NCBI GenBank assembly: GCA_963580285.1 | Contig: OY757011.1 | Coordinates: forward strand, 158,878,981 to 158,942,980 | Origin: Lucinisca nassula | Lineage: Eukaryota > Mollusca > Bivalvia > Lucinida > Lucinidae | Reading direction: 5' to 3' | DNA: 64,000 nucleotides | Shown here: positions 38,091 through 50,414 of the stretch, in pieces | Layout: the number at the start of each line of letters is the position of its first letter | Position numbering within the stretch: position 1 is the first letter of the stretch | Notes under the pieces: model-generated | Told to the model about the DNA's origin: nothing | The model's database searches: none | What the model saw: only the letters and a program-made list of their open reading frames with translations | Program-made: the position numbers and the translations under genes

Positions 38091-38870
38091 CCATTTTATA
38101 CGGGAAATAGATAGGGTGAAGACAAGCCAAAATTGACATTTTTCTGGGGGCTGTGCCTATGAATATAAAGTCAAGGTCACCAAAATCTAATCAAATCTTT
38201 AGTAGGTTGCTATGACATATTGTACAAAGTCTGACCACATTTCAACCATTTCTTGCCAAAAATTGTTAGTTTTTGAAAGCCTGTGCCCTTGAAAATAAGG
38301 TCAAGGTCACCAAAATCTAATCAAATCTTTGGTTCTTACCAGTCAAAATGATATATTGTACAAAATTTGACAAAATTTCATCAATTCCTTCACAAAATAG
38401 GGTGCAGACAAGCCAAAATTGACAGTTTTTGGGGCCTGTGCCCTTGAAAATAAGGTCAAGGTCACCAGAATCCAACCAAATCTTCGGTAGGTTGCAATGA
38501 TATATTGCACCAAGTTTGACCAAATTTCATCATTTCGTTCACCTGATAGGTTTTAGGGGACATGTGCACTTCAAAATAAAGTCAAAGCCATCAAAGCCAA
38601 ATGGCTGTTTTCCCCCCATCCTAGTCATGAAACCATGCAAGTTTGGTCAAAATCCATTAATAGGTTCAGGAGATAAAGTGCTTCGAACAGGCTACACAGA
38701 CACCTATGCCAACCCAAACAGGATCCACACCAAAAACAATGTCCCCCTTACCCTTGGTGTGGGGACAAGCCAAAATTGACAGTTTTAGGGGCTTGAGCTT
38801 TTGAAAACAAGGTCAAGGTCACCAAAATCTGATCCCTGACCTTAATAAGGTCAAGGTCACCAAAATCTGA
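38091..38870. repeat. Degenerate tandem repeat with AAGGTCAAGGTCACC
   Basis: Units of roughly 120 bp share GAAAATAAGGTCAAGGTCAC, CAAAATCTAATCAAATCTTT and ATATTGTACAAAGT. The same repeat resumes at about 39,180-39,260 and 39,430-39,700, after SINE-like insertions. Confidence 0.75.
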
Positions 38871-38875
38871 TCCAG

Positions 38876-39176
38876 CTCCCACCCATAGGGGCTTGAAGAA
38901 ATATATGGGGTGCATGATGCTTCCACACAGAGCTGAAACCGACCCGCACACGAGTACTGGTAAACCGCTTAGAGGATCTAAGCCTGCCCAGGCAAAGCGG
39001 TGCAAGTCAGCCCGTTCATGCTTATAAACCCTATTTGTTTCATTGGGCGGCAGGGCTTGGGGTGTCATTTCATCTCAATGTCGGGTAAAAGTACCACAAA
39101 ACTGGAAGCAACGTCTCCAAAATGACCTTTACAGTGTTGACGGGAATGTTAAACCTCAAATCAAACAAACGAACAA
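38876..39176. mobile_element. SINE-like repeat, family B, inside a tandem repeat
   Basis: GGGGCTTGAAGAAATATATG to GTTAAACCTCAAATCAAACA. Inserted in the AAGGTCAAGGTCACC repeat, whose sequence CCAAAATCTGATC flanks it on both sides. Confidence 0.75.
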
Positions 39177-39257
39177 ACCAAAATCTGATCAAATCTTTGG
39201 TAGGCTGCAATGTTATATTGTACCAAGTTTGACCAAATTTCATCACTTTGTTCATGA

Positions 39258-39430
39258 GATTTGTTTGTTTGATTTGAAGTTTAATGTCTCCGTCAACACT
39301 GTAAAGGCCATTTTGGAGACGTTGCTTCCAATTTTGTGGGACTTTTACCCGACATTGAGAGGACATGACATCTCAAGCCCTGCCTCCAAATGAAACCAAT
39401 AAGGTTTATAAGCATGGACGGGCAGACTCG
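39258..39430 (-). mobile_element. SINE-like repeat, family B, inverted and truncated
   Basis: Complement of the 3' part of family B (TTTGAAGTTTAATGTC, CATTTTGGAGACGTTGCTTC). With the copy at 38.9 kb it gives a large inverted pair. Confidence 0.7.
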
Positions 39431-39699
39431 ATAGGGTGCAGACAAACCATTTTTGGCCCAAAATTTACAGTTTTTGGAGAATAGTGCCCTTGAAAATAAG
39501 GTCAAGGCCATCTTTACCAAATGGCTGTTTTCCTTCATCCTCGTGAAGAAACCATGCAAGTTTGATCAAAATCCATCAATAGGTGCAGGAGGTATAGTGC
39601 TTTGAACAGGCTATGCGGATGCTCACGCCAATGCCGATGCAAACAGGATCTGCACCAAAAACAATATGTCCCCCTCACACTTTGTGTGGGGACATAAAA

Positions 39700-40250
39700 A
39701 CAGTATTTGTATCTGTCACTTAAAAATTAAAAGCAACCCTTCATCCTTTGAGGAAGAAAAAAATAAAGTTACATCCTGTGCCCTATTCAATACCTGAATT
39801 CCTTCCCCAAACTTGTCTCCCTTTAAAATTTAAGCATAAAAATGTTAAAAATTGATTGTGGTCCTAACATGTGGTTAATAACATGAGATTCCAGTAAAAT
39901 TCTGTAAGCCAAGCTTATATCTTCATAAAATAATGATCTAAAATTAAAAGCTCAACAGAACATACATACACATAAATCACAAAGAAGTTTAATTGAGTTG
40001 CAAGACACAAATGTATTTTATTAGCATAGCAACTTGATTATAAACTTTCTTTCAGAGCAGAACAAAGCCTTTAAAAGCTGTAAATTTATCTTTAAGGCAA
40101 TTTTAGTGGAATATAAATGGTCTTAATTTATTTTGGCTGTTTATCTTGGCTGTATCTATCTCTGCTTGAGCTAAGACTCAGCAAAATCTACAATAATGCA
40201 TGTTGCATAGTAGCTCTGAATAAAACAATAGGATGACATGCCCATGCGGC
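39700..40250. other. Non-coding sequence, nothing recognised
   Basis: AT-rich; no feature supported. Confidence 0.4.
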
Positions 40251-40831
40251 TTAGTGCATTTTTTCTTGGCTCCAAAACTAATATTTTTTCTGAGGAAAGA
40301 GTATGATATTTTTCTTACAAACCTAGATTGTGGGTACTTGTAATAGAACTGCCTTGTTTTTCAGGATATTTTTTCTTAAACACAATTTGTTGGCTTTTTT
40401 TTTTCAGAACTGCATCTGTGAGCTGACTCAAACTTGTCATTAGGAAAACATGTCCATGTGAAATAATGACGGCCAACATGGTGTCAGAAATAACAAATTT
40501 TGGGAAAAAATGTTAACATCTTTCTTATTTCTGCTTTCAACATATATTGTGGGTCATAAACTCTGTTTTTAAGCAAAAAAAAAGGCAGAATGTATACCCC
40601 CGTAAACCCTACTGTTCTCTATATAATGTGGGGTTTAGGGGGGTCTTGATTTCACAGGCCTGTTATCATGATGTTCCCACAACGTATGTTTGAAGCAAGT
40701 ATGGAAAATTATCTTTTATTATATCCTTGTTCCTACTCCTTGTTTAGAGCTATGCCTATTATTTCATCATTGGCAGAAAACTCTATAGCTCCAGATAAGG
40801 CACGTTTTTTTTTTGTCCGAAAAATAAAGTA

Positions 40832-41178
40832 CAGTCGAACTTCATTGGCTCGAACACCTTTGGGACAACGAAAGTCCATTCGAGACAGGGGTAGTTCGAA
40901 CCACTGAGGCTTACTGCCAGGAGGCATAACAGGGTACTTTTGGACATATTTTTGGTGTTCTGTAATGAAAATGCATGCTGTGTGTACTCATTAGAATCGC
41001 CTCATCCAGGCGATTCGAATGAGTACACACAGCATACATTTGCAAGATAAAAGACTAAAATCTTGTTAATTATGTCCCACTATTTCTAATGTAGAGGATT
41101 TTGCTAGGGGCTCAAGAATGGGTTCGACATATCCATGGTAAACGAGCCATCGATGTTCGAGCCATCGAAGTTCTACTG
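40832..41178. mobile_element. Pogo/Tigger-like non-autonomous element, TA-flanked
   Basis: Ends CAGTCGAACTTCATTGGCTC and its near complement ATCGAAGTTCTACTG, each next to TA (40,830-40,831 and 41,179-41,180). TIR style and TA duplication fit the pogo/Tigger group of Tc1/mariner. A small hairpin (GAATCGCCTCATCCAGGCGA, with long arms) at about 40,965-41,045 resembles foldback family 1 and is probably nested. Confidence 0.75.
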
Positions 41179-41678
41179 TATCGACTGATATTTTTCTTAT
41201 TTCTGTTTGAAAATTTATGTAGTGGGTACTCATTACAAGCACCTCACTAGTACCCACAATGTATGTTTTTGTGCAAAAATAAGAAAAATAATGTGTGGAT
41301 ACCCCTCTTATCTGGGGCTATGACTACACTAGAATTTTAACCCATAAGATGCCAATCACGACAACTGTCGTCTGTTTTGTCATCTGCATCTTACTTTAAA
41401 AGTCATTTTTGCAAACAGTGTGGACCAGATCAGACTGCTCCTCTTTCTTTCCCTTTGGTGTCTCTGATGCGAGCTGTAGGTTAATTATATATCCATTCCT
41501 GATCATTGCGTTCACTACTATTTTGCAAAAATATTGGTGTACGATTATAAGAGCATGTTAACTAATTACAGCCAATATGGTCATTAAATACATGTACTGT
41601 GCATATGGTTGTCAAAACCAAATTTACTAATTTCCTACATGACTTCTATTTAGTTTTATGTCATCCTTCTCCACCTAC

Positions 41679-42139
41679 CTGCATTAGCATGAACTCTTCC
41701 AGTAGCTGCTGGTTCACATGGAATTCATTGCGTACCTCCTCCGCCAGCTGTCGCCAGTATTTACTCACACACAGAGCATTAGATAATGAAGACTCATCCA
41801 GCAGACCAAGGATCATCTTGGATATATGAACTGGAAGCATTCTGATCATGTCCATGTACTTAGACACCCCAGCGTAAGCTTTTGATGATGTTGGTATAAC
41901 AACATAGGCAGGATCAAGTGAACTGAACTCTGACTGTTCTGAGAAGTCTTCATCACCTGCATCATTCTCAATCTCATCCCCGAGATCAAGACCTGGAAAC
42001 TTATTGCCGGTGAGAGGATTAATGTTGTCTTTACCATATTCTCTGCTGGCTGTGGTAAGAAACTGTAAGTCGGGATGTTCATCTGTTCTGTATGTATAGT
42101 TAGAACTGGCAACAGATTCCCTTTCCATATAGTCATCAT
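41679..42139 (-). CDS. FBXW10-like protein, F-box exon
   Basis: 461-bp minus-strand exon with acceptor ttctag at 42,140-42,141 and donor CAG|gtaggt at 41,677-41,678. The F-box-like segment is IRMLPVHISKMILGLLDE and NALCVSKYWRQLAEEV (leucine, proline and tryptophan in the usual places). It is preceded by an acidic stretch (DLGDEIENDAGDEDFSE). The F-box recruits Skp1 in SCF ubiquitin ligases. It shares strand and sense with the linker and WD exons at the left end of the window, ~36 kb away. That these form one gene is inference. Confidence 0.72.
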
Positions 42140-42967
42140 CTAGAAGAATAAATAAATACAAATGAAGCTGACCAGGGTCTAATTGTCCAAAACTAACCAT
42201 GCCATTACCATAAAAATCCTAAAAATTTCGGACACCTTGATGACTTTCTGTAATTCTCCTAAAATTTCAACAAATTTGTTCCACAATCCAGCAAGGAGGC
42301 CAAGAATGGCAGATGAAATAGCAAACAGTAAAGAACCTGATCGGACTGCTCCTGATGGTTCAGTCTCATCTTGGTCTGCACCGTTTGCTTAGGTCCATTT
42401 GTCCCAATACTTAGGATCATTACTGTAGAAGTTTGATCTGGCAATTATGCTAATATTTTTACTGAAAAAATGTTTTTCAAGCAAAAAAATATCAGAGTAT
42501 CAGATAAATAAGTAAGTAAAGACTTTATTTTACGCAAGCGACAACATTTAGCATATAAGTGTAGATAATCTTCCATGAGGCCCTGAAATTATGGTATAAA
42601 ATGTACCGGTACATAATGAACTGTTCTATACAACACAAGTTATATGAAATATGCAAAATATATACAATATACAAAAGGTAAACAGTATGTAGTATTGTAC
42701 TATGAAATGCGTGTAGCATGATGTGTGCGTATCACAAAGTAATCATTATTGTAATAATAATCATTACTGCTATTAGTATGGGGCAAAGATAACAATATTC
42801 CTTGAATGCTTACAATGAAACTAGCAAGAAATATGTAGATATATACTAATGTAGAATAGAAAAGAACTGGATAAGATGTACATTACTCCCTGTTTACTAA
42901 TCTAATTAAATACAAAACAAGAAAACAAAACAAATAAAAGAAAGCCTACAGGAGAATTGTGGAACTT
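42140..42967. other. Intronic sequence with a decayed foldback element
   Basis: Contains AGCAAACAGTAAAGAACCTG and CTTGGTCTGCACCGTTTGCT at 42,320-42,390, a degenerate hairpin of the GATCAG type. Otherwise nothing. Confidence 0.4.
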
Positions 42968-43255
42968 TTTTCATTTTTTTTTTTTTTTTTTTCACATATG
43001 GTGCTTACCATATATTTATCATTGAGTCAGCCATTTTATACATCGATTGAGTTGGTGCACATTTAAAATCTTTGGACAAAGTATTCCATACAAGACATCC
43101 TGAATAATGCATGCTAAAAAGCATTCCTTTTTAGTTTGGAGAGGAACAAAACAACAAGATGCTGATGATCTTAGATTTACAGACATATCAGTTTCACTGA
43201 TTTTATCAATATGATTTTTTCAGAAATATATACAGGTGTTGGAGCTTATTATATA

Positions 43256-43728
43256 CAGTCGAACTTCGATGGCTCGAACTCGCTGGGACCGCCGAAAAAA
43301 GTTCGAGCCATCGGTTGTTCGAGCCATTGGAGTCCAACTCGGCAAGATCCATCTTTGTGTACTATTATTTTTTATCACAGCTGCGGCGATTTTGGTGACT
43401 TCCGGTACATTTATCGGTCATAATTTAAGAGTGAATGATGAGCCGTATTTTTGGTCCGTATTATGATACTGATCACGTGCCTGCGTGACTTGATCGATAA
43501 AAGTGGAATTTTTAAAAAGGTAATTAGTGCGAGCCATCAGTGGGATTTACATAGAAAATGCACTCTAGGGACCAGGCTTCTAGGGTTCGAGGGTTCGAGC
43601 CATCGTGGTTCGAGCCAAGGGTGGCATGTTTAGTTAAAATGAATAGGGATTTTGCCGGGACTGAAAAGTCAGTTCGACCAAAACGTGGTGTTCGAGCCTA
43701 CCGAGTTCTACCCATCGAAGTTCGACTG
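43256..43728. mobile_element. Pogo/Tigger-like element inside the LINE relic
   Basis: Ends CAGTCGAACTTCGATGGCTC and ATCGAAGTTCGACTG, flanked by TA at 43,254-43,255 and 43,729-43,730. 473 bp, no transposase. GTTCGAGCC motifs recur inside. Confidence 0.85.
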
Positions 43729-44692
43729 TACCTTAAACGTAAATTTTTGCTTTTCTAAGCAAAAGTCGGTCATATATGGAGAACTTAAAGCTTCACAAGA
43801 GTATTCGACATTATAATCCAAGATTACTTTACATGCATGCTTCTGAAGTCTAAAAATCTTTATTTTATTAGACTCTGAAGTGCTGCCCAAAGATTAATGT
43901 TCGGTTGTATGTATGACTTGTAAAATTGAATACGATGAGTTTGTGATAAAAAGGGTTTGATTTTAGATAATAGCCATATATTAGATGAGGTTTTCTTTGT
44001 TATATGCTTAACATGCTTAGACCATGATAAATTATTATCCACAAAGGTGTAAGACATTTTCACTGGAAACAGTCTTCAAAGATTCATCTATATATTGAAG
44101 TTTAAGACCAGAAGTATTTAATCCTTGAAGTCTTTGATAATGACCAACATAGCTTTAGTTTTTGCAGTATTTAGAAGAATAACATTACTTTTGCACCACA
44201 TATGAAGTTGACTGAGAGCTAATTGAAGATTTTATTCAATTGTTTCCAAAGAATTTTGAAAGTCATAAAGAGAAGTGTCATCAGCATACAGATCCACAGA
44301 AACATTATCCATGCATAAAGGTAAATCGTTCATCGAAAGCAAAAACAATAGAGGTTCTAGAATGGATCCTTGTAGGACCTCACAATTAACTGTCTCAAAT
44401 CAGACTTGCATTTGTTTACAGAAACTTGCTGTTGTCTGTGTGAAAGATTGGTATTAGACCATCTAAGGCTTGCGTTTTCAATATCATATAGTTTCATTTT
44501 TGACAAAAGAACCTGATGATCAACAGGATCAAAGGCCTTTTTAAAGTCAACCAGTACTACTCCTACCAATGCATTTAACCATGAATCAATCATGTCCCAA
44601 GGCAGTTTCACAAGAATGCTGGGTTCTGAATATGGGTTTAGTTTGATGCAATAGATTATGGTCTTGAAGAAAACCTGAAAGGCAGTCATGGA

Positions 44693-46798
44693 TAGGGGTG
44701 TAACGATGCATCGATAGTTCGATGCATCGCGATAGGGACTGCCTCGATAGCAATGCATCGATAGTACTTTGGACTATCGATAGCTATCGCCGATAGTTCA
44801 CTCAACTATCGATAGTTTCGATTGTTTTTTTATTTTTCTTGAATTTACTTTGAAAATATACCTGTACTGTTGTGTAATTACGCAAGTATTTTTGCTTAGG
44901 AAAACCATTCAGCTGTAATCAGGACAGACTGATAAGCCTTCACATATGTGCATGATGATCTGAGTCTTCGCTGGTCGCACATGTGTATCATAGTTTTTTG
45001 CCGTGTGGTGAATTTCTCGCGGCGATGAATTTCCCGCCGTCATTTTTCTCGTGCAGTTGAGGCAGTCAGAAATTTTCCCGCGTTTTTCAATAACAAAACG
45101 TCAATGATAGTTTGATCACGCGTTTGTTGCATGCAACTTTTTGAAAACATGACAGTGAAACCTGTGCGACATGTGAAGGCTCAGATCAGCCTGCGCAGTC
45201 ATATATAAATGTTTGCTGTTTGTACTATCCTTGCGTAGTATAACTTCTGGGACAAACGCCATTTCCCTGTTCAGTTTCGAAGACATTTGCAAGGTGCACA
45301 AGCTGATCTTTTGTATGAAGAAATGTTTGTTTTTGCTGTGTGCTGACATTCATATAGGTAAATAAATGCGTAATAAATGACGGAGGGGTAGCCCCTATGT
45401 GCTTTTAGCGCCCGGTTACCTTACAAAATATATCAAGTCAAGTCAATAAATGACGGTATAATGCAGTTTAACTTGTTGTATATGTGACTCTTTTTGCGCA
45501 TAAGGACAAGACTATTAAACCGCACTTTTGTGGTCTCAATAGAAATGCATTTCTCGAGAAATGCACAGAATGTGCATGCGAGTACATGATAGACTCAGAT
45601 AAGTCGGCAAGTATGCACAAATGCATGAATGATGATGTCATCAGTCGGCTGGCCTGACCGATTGGGATTGAATTCTTAGGGGAATATTTAAGCAGACAAA
45701 GTTTTATTTTCCTGTCGTCATCCTGTAGGGGGAAAAAACGTGCAGCGCGAGGCCTTAGGTCTCCGTCTATCAAGTACTTTCTTAAGGTGATTGTGGACGT
45801 TTTGATGGTGGACACTGGACAACCTGGGACAAATTGGCGTTTTTATTTTTATTGGGTCTTTCTGATTCTATTTTTGGTTGTCTTTGTATTATAATAGAGG
45901 GATATTCCAGAAAAAATAACATGTCGAAACGGCCAAATTTCATTACATGAAAACTTTGTTTTATTATTGCTGCTTGTCTTAGCTGTCTTTTGTGCAAGGA
46001 CTAAATGTCCACAGAATCAAAGAGCCTAGGTCAAGCCCTGTACATATTGCTAAATAATTGCTAAATGAAAAAAAAAACACTTGATAATTGCTTTACTTCT
46101 ATTTTGATAGTCTAGCTTTTGATGCTAACTTCAAATAAAAAATATGTAAGTTCAAGTTTTAATGCAGTTTGTTAGATTCATGTCGCCCATAAAGAGGTGC
46201 TAAAATAGCGTGCTGTGATTACGTAATACTATGTAATAATCGGGTTACCTAATTAACTGAATCCACAGATTAATTTAACACAGGCGGCAAACATCAAAGA
46301 ATCGAAGAACGATCAGCATGTGTCAGTTTTCACAAGCAGAAAATCTCAAACACTGCAAAGGTATTAAAGCTATGATAACCATCACTTACAGGCATATATA
46401 CTGGAAGCAGCAAACTATTTTTAGGCGGTAGTGGGGATATATATAAAGTGCCGTCTCCGGTCCCCATGATGTTTTTTTCTGGAATAGCCCCGAGGGAATG
46501 AATGCTGATATTGAAACACACAATAAAAATACAATTTTAGGCCATTGGAATTTTCCTAACTCGTTCTGTCACTCTTAGCCATTTTATGTGAGTGATATAA
46601 CATCTATGAATCTTTTATCAGTGTTCCCGATAGTATCACGATAGTATCGTGATAGTATGCCACGATAGTGATAGTATCGTGATAGTAGTTTCCACGATAG
46701 CAATACTATCCCGATAGTCAAAATTGGCATCGTGATAGTAGTTTCCACGATAGCAATACTATCCCGATAGTCAAAATTGGCATCGATAGTCAGCCCTA
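44693..46798. mobile_element. hAT-like non-autonomous transposon
   Basis: 2,106 bp bounded by a perfect 8-bp direct repeat GTCATGGA (44,685-44,692 and 46,799-46,806). Ends TAGGGGTGTAACGATGCATC and GATAGTCAGCCCTA are short, imperfect inverted repeats. 8-bp duplication and the TAGGG-type ends fit hAT. The subterminal regions are packed with CGATAG/CTATCG motifs. No transposase is visible; small frames in the middle are not family-like. Confidence 0.88.
44700..44830. repeat. CGATAG-rich left subterminal region of the hAT element
   Basis: CATCGATAG, ATGCATCG and CTATCGATAG motifs occur about ten times. The right end (46,625-46,790) has the same motifs, including a duplicated ~54-bp unit with GATAGTAGTTTCCACGATAG. 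Confidence 0.75.
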
Positions 46799-46868
46799 GT
46801 CATGGACATGTTTCTGCAGGACCTTTGACAAAACAGGTAAAATTATATATTGGGGTACTTTCTAGAAC

Positions 46869-47142
46869 AGTTAATAGTTTGACCTCTAACAAGCTTGTTA
46901 ACCTGACAATGCTTTGAAGAACTGGTGACAGTTGTTAAAAACTAATGACATTGTTAGTTAACATAAATTATTGTTAAAACTTGCTAATTTAATATGGTAT
47001 ATACCTGTATGCTAATATTTTTGCTGAAAAAAAAATGTGAGCAGCTTTTGCAGTTTGCTTGAACAACTGGCCCCTGGATCCAGAAAGTGCCTGCATTTTC
47101 TGTTTGCAGATGACCTGTCTTTGGGGCTTTTTTTTTTTCAGT
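46869..47142. other. Non-coding sequence upstream of the LINE relic
   Basis: No feature supported. Confidence 0.3.
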
Positions 47143-47354
47143 TTAACCCTCGTCCTGCTAATCCCGGATATGCCTTATCTTTGAAACAATGTAGATCCAG
47201 ATCAGATAGCTTCTGACGAAGCCATCTGATCAGGATCTACATTGTTTGCCATTCAGATTGTGAATTTGTTGCAATAATTTGCATCAAGTAATCTGATTGG
47301 TTGATAATCGGTAGTGGGTGTGGCATATATAAATATTCAGCAGGACAAGGGTTA
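47143..47354. mobile_element. Foldback MITE, family 2
   Basis: Ends TTAACCCTCGTCCTGCTAA and TTCAGCAGGACAAGGGTTAA. The inner hairpin TAGATCCAGATCAGATAGCT and complement is intact. Confidence 0.85.
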
Positions 47355-47802
47355 ATAGTAGAAATCTTTGTCAGATTGTTGTTATGATTGAGTACTTGCA
47401 AACTTACAGTGTGTGACCAGGAAAGACGAAAGCCAGTCTGCTTGGCTACACATACTAACAACAGCCTTGTAATTTAGAGGTACTGACAGTACTATCCAAG
47501 CAGCGAATACTATTAGGTATTGATCAGACTGGGCAGATGTGCTGGCAAATGAGCATGCACACATAAAAATCTATAAGTTTGCATACATGTATATGACCTT
47601 CAAAGACTTGGATCAGAGAATGACTGATATGCACCACAACCTCATTATAACACTATTGTTGGCGTCTAAAGCAAAAACCATATACTATCATTGGAGTCTA
47701 AACCAGAAACCGTTTTAGTTAAACAAATGTGTTATATCTAAATAGTCGATTTTCTATATAATCTTTAAATTTTTGAAACCCAAGCATCTTAAAACAGGAT
47801 CA

Positions 47803-48099
47803 GCCTCCACCCATCGGGGCTGAAATAGATGGGCTGCATGATGCTTCCACACAGAGCTGAAACCGACCGCACACCAGTACTGGTACACCGCTTAGAGGAT
47901 CTAAGCCTGCCCAGGTAAAGTGATGCAAGTCGGACTGTCCATGCTTATAAACCCTATTGGTTTCATTCGGCGATCGGGCTTGAGATGTCATTTCATCTCA
48001 ATATCGGGTAAAAATCCCACAAATTGGAAGCAACGTCTCCAAAATGATCTATACAGTGTTGGCGGGGATGTTAAACCTCAAATCAAACAAACAAACAAA
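47803..48099. mobile_element. SINE-like repeat, family B
   Basis: Markers GCATGATGCTTCCACACAGA, CCGCTTAGAGGATCTAAGCC, and the end TTAAACCTCAAATCAAACAA. Confidence 0.75.
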
Positions 48100-48990
48100 T
48101 CTTAAAGCAATGTTATATCAAAAACCATGTGCATGTACATAGTTGTAGTGAAGAGTGTTTAAAGAGGGTCATGTCTAATTTCCCAACAAAATATACAGCT
48201 TTAGAGTGGTCATACTTTCCTATCTAGGTCTTTGGCTTAATTTAAATATATCAATCTTATGAAGGATAAACACTCCAAACTTTATTGACTGTCATTTTTG
48301 AAAGAGTTTTAATCTCTTTAAGCTCATCCCTCAAACACACAGTTCTCAATCAGTTATCTCAGTCAGTAATAAATCCACAAAGATTACAGGCGATAATCTT
48401 GTCATATCCTGCAATATACAGATGAACTTCTAGCTCTAAAACCTTTGGGACCTTAAAGATGTTAGTGAAAAGAGCAGTTCAAGTCTCTGAGAGCATCACA
48501 GGGCACAATAGGAATAATACTTCTACCTTCTAAAAAATAAGACACTGAGGCAATTCTAATAAATACCCTCAACATGGCTTTTCAAGATTCTTACAAAATG
48601 GAAGTCTTAATGAAGGAAAGAGGCATAATATTCGCACCTATGTCAGGATTTGAACCATGGCAACTGGGATAAGTTAGTTCAGTGCTCTAACCATTAAGCC
48701 AAGGAGTCAACTCCCTGACCCAGCTGTCAAGAGACTAGTTATAAACCCTTGCCCTCCTGATCACCAGTCAGACACACATCCAGCTGAGCTACTAGGGACA
48801 GCTTGAAGTTGGATTCCAAATATTAATACCAGTATATAATAGTTTGTCATTACTGACAATGACCAATCTTAATCACATGCCAGAAATACAACAGTCTGTG
48901 TGTTCCAAGATGACTGATCAGATCGATGTCTGTTGCATATAGAACAACAGAGGTCAGATCTCTGTTGATGATGCCTCAGCTCTTGCCATC
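48100..48990. other. Non-coding sequence with a SINE-like relic
   Basis: No gene. At about 48,655-48,800 are tRNA-SINE-like strings on the minus strand (CTAACCATTAAGCC, CCTCCTGATCACCAGTCAGA) similar to family C. Confidence 0.45.
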
Positions 48991-49262
48991 AGGAAAAAAC
49001 ACCTATATAATTCTGACCCCCTTGAACCCCGATTTTATATAGTAAAACTGGGGTTTACAGGGGTAAACCTTATTTTTCTTATTTCTGCTCTAAAATATAG
49101 ATTGTGGGTACTCGTTAGAACCGCCTCGATGAGGTGGTTCTAACGAGTACCAACAATCTATATTTTGAGCAGAAATAAGAAAAATATAACAATTCTTCAT
49201 CTTAATTTTTCAGTTTTACGTTGGTAAAATTTACAGTGTATTTGTATAGGCATGTTTTCGTT
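48991..49262. mobile_element. Foldback MITE, family 1, long-ended subtype
   Basis: AAAAAACACCTATATAATTC and TATAGGCATGTTTTCG ends, CCCCGATTTTATATAG module, hairpin 49,071-49,186 with GAACCGCCTCGATGAGG tip. It abuts the 3' end of the LINE at 49.3 kb. Confidence 0.75.
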
Positions 49263-50020
49263 ATGCTTTGCGTTGTGCACATTTCTGCTTGGTTTTGCTG
49301 ATTCCTTTTGCCTCATATTCACCAGTACCTCTCCTGATGAAGCCGTGCCACTTTGCTTGGTCCTGTGCAATTTCTTCCCACGACTCTGTTGGTATATTAA
49401 AGTCCTTGAGGGTGGCTTTGAGGGTGTCCTTGTATCTCTTTTTCTGACCACCACAGAAATGCTTGCCCATTTCTAGTTCGCCATAGAGTATTTTCTTTGA
49501 CAAGCATTCCTCAGGCATCCTGGGAACATGGCCTATCTTATCTGTGCCAGTTACACTCTGCATCCCTGCTCTTTTCAGGACTTCTGTGTCTGGAATTCTG
49601 TCTCGCCACTTCATCTTAAAAATTTTCTAAGTCATCTTGTATGGAAGTGGTTCTGTCTATTGGCACGCCATTTGTAAACTGTCCAAGTTTTACATCCATA
49701 TAAAAGTGTTGGCAGCACCACAGCTCTGTAGACTTTCAGCTTTGTGTCAAGTGATATTCAAATTCAATCCCAAACACTACCACATAGTCAGCCAAATGCT
49801 GCACTAGCTTTGGAAAGCCTGGCATTGACTTCATCAGCAATGTGCATGACTCCTGAAAAAGTGCTTCCAAGGTAGGTGAACTTGTCTTTGACCCTTCACT
49901 GTAATGATGGGCTCCTTATAAGGTTGCCAGGTACTGGTTGATAAATCACTTCAGTCTTTTTGATGCTGATTGTGAGGTCATAGTTGTCACAGGAATCAGA
50001 TACTTGATCTACACCTTTTT
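49263..50020 (-). pseudogene. LINE, C-terminal half
   Basis: Minus-strand frame with KWRDRIPDTEVLKRAGMQSV, GHVPRMPEECLSKKILYGEL and GGQKKRYKDTLKATLKDF, the C-terminal region of a common invertebrate non-LTR reverse transcriptase. Upstream fragments (DNYDLTISIKKTEVIYQPVP near 49,940-50,000) come before it in another frame. Its N-terminal RT half continues at 54,181-54,990, on the other side of a 4.2-kb insertion. Frameshifts make it non-functional. Confidence 0.8.
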
Positions 50021-50414
50021 AGCTCACCTGAGCCGAAGGCTCATGTGAGGTATTAGTATACCACGAGCCGGCGTCCGTCGTCCGTCGTCGTCGTCCGTCG
50101 TCCACACTTTCAAAGAAGTATATCTCCGGAACCAGTGGGCCAATCTTGATCAAATTTCATGTGAAGCATTATCAGGTAGGGGGAAAAGGCTGCATACTGT
50201 TTTCGGGCAGATCGGATTGGAACTCTGGTTGCCATGGCAACAAATAGCTCCCATAGACTTAACATAGGAAAAAGTTTGTCATCACTCTAGCTCCGTCAAT
50301 TTTTTGCTGATTGTCTTCATTCTTGCAGATAACGAGGACAGGCATGAAATCTCGATCAAGTTCGATTTTGGGCTGAATCGGATTATTCACTCAGGAGTTA
50401 TGTGCCCTTGAGCG

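Larger units (their letters stand above)
42968..46868 (-). pseudogene. Non-LTR retrotransposon RT relic, interrupted twice
   Basis: Minus-strand fragments of one reverse transcriptase. At 46,868-46,807 the frame reads LPVLSKVLQKHVHD. It resumes across a hAT insertion at 44,692 with CLSGFLQ, and further on gives VVLVDFKKAFDPVDHQVLLS. At 44,063-43,730 it has NNLSWSKHVKHITKK and LSKIKPFLSQTHRIQFYKSY. After a TA-flanked insert it goes on near 43,200-43,010 (NLRSSASCCFVPLQTKKE) and ends before an A-rich tail (T run on the plus strand at about 42,967-42,991). The parts are typical of jockey/CR1-like elements. Several stops and frameshifts make it dead, and it is 5'-truncated near 46,870. Confidence 0.8.
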
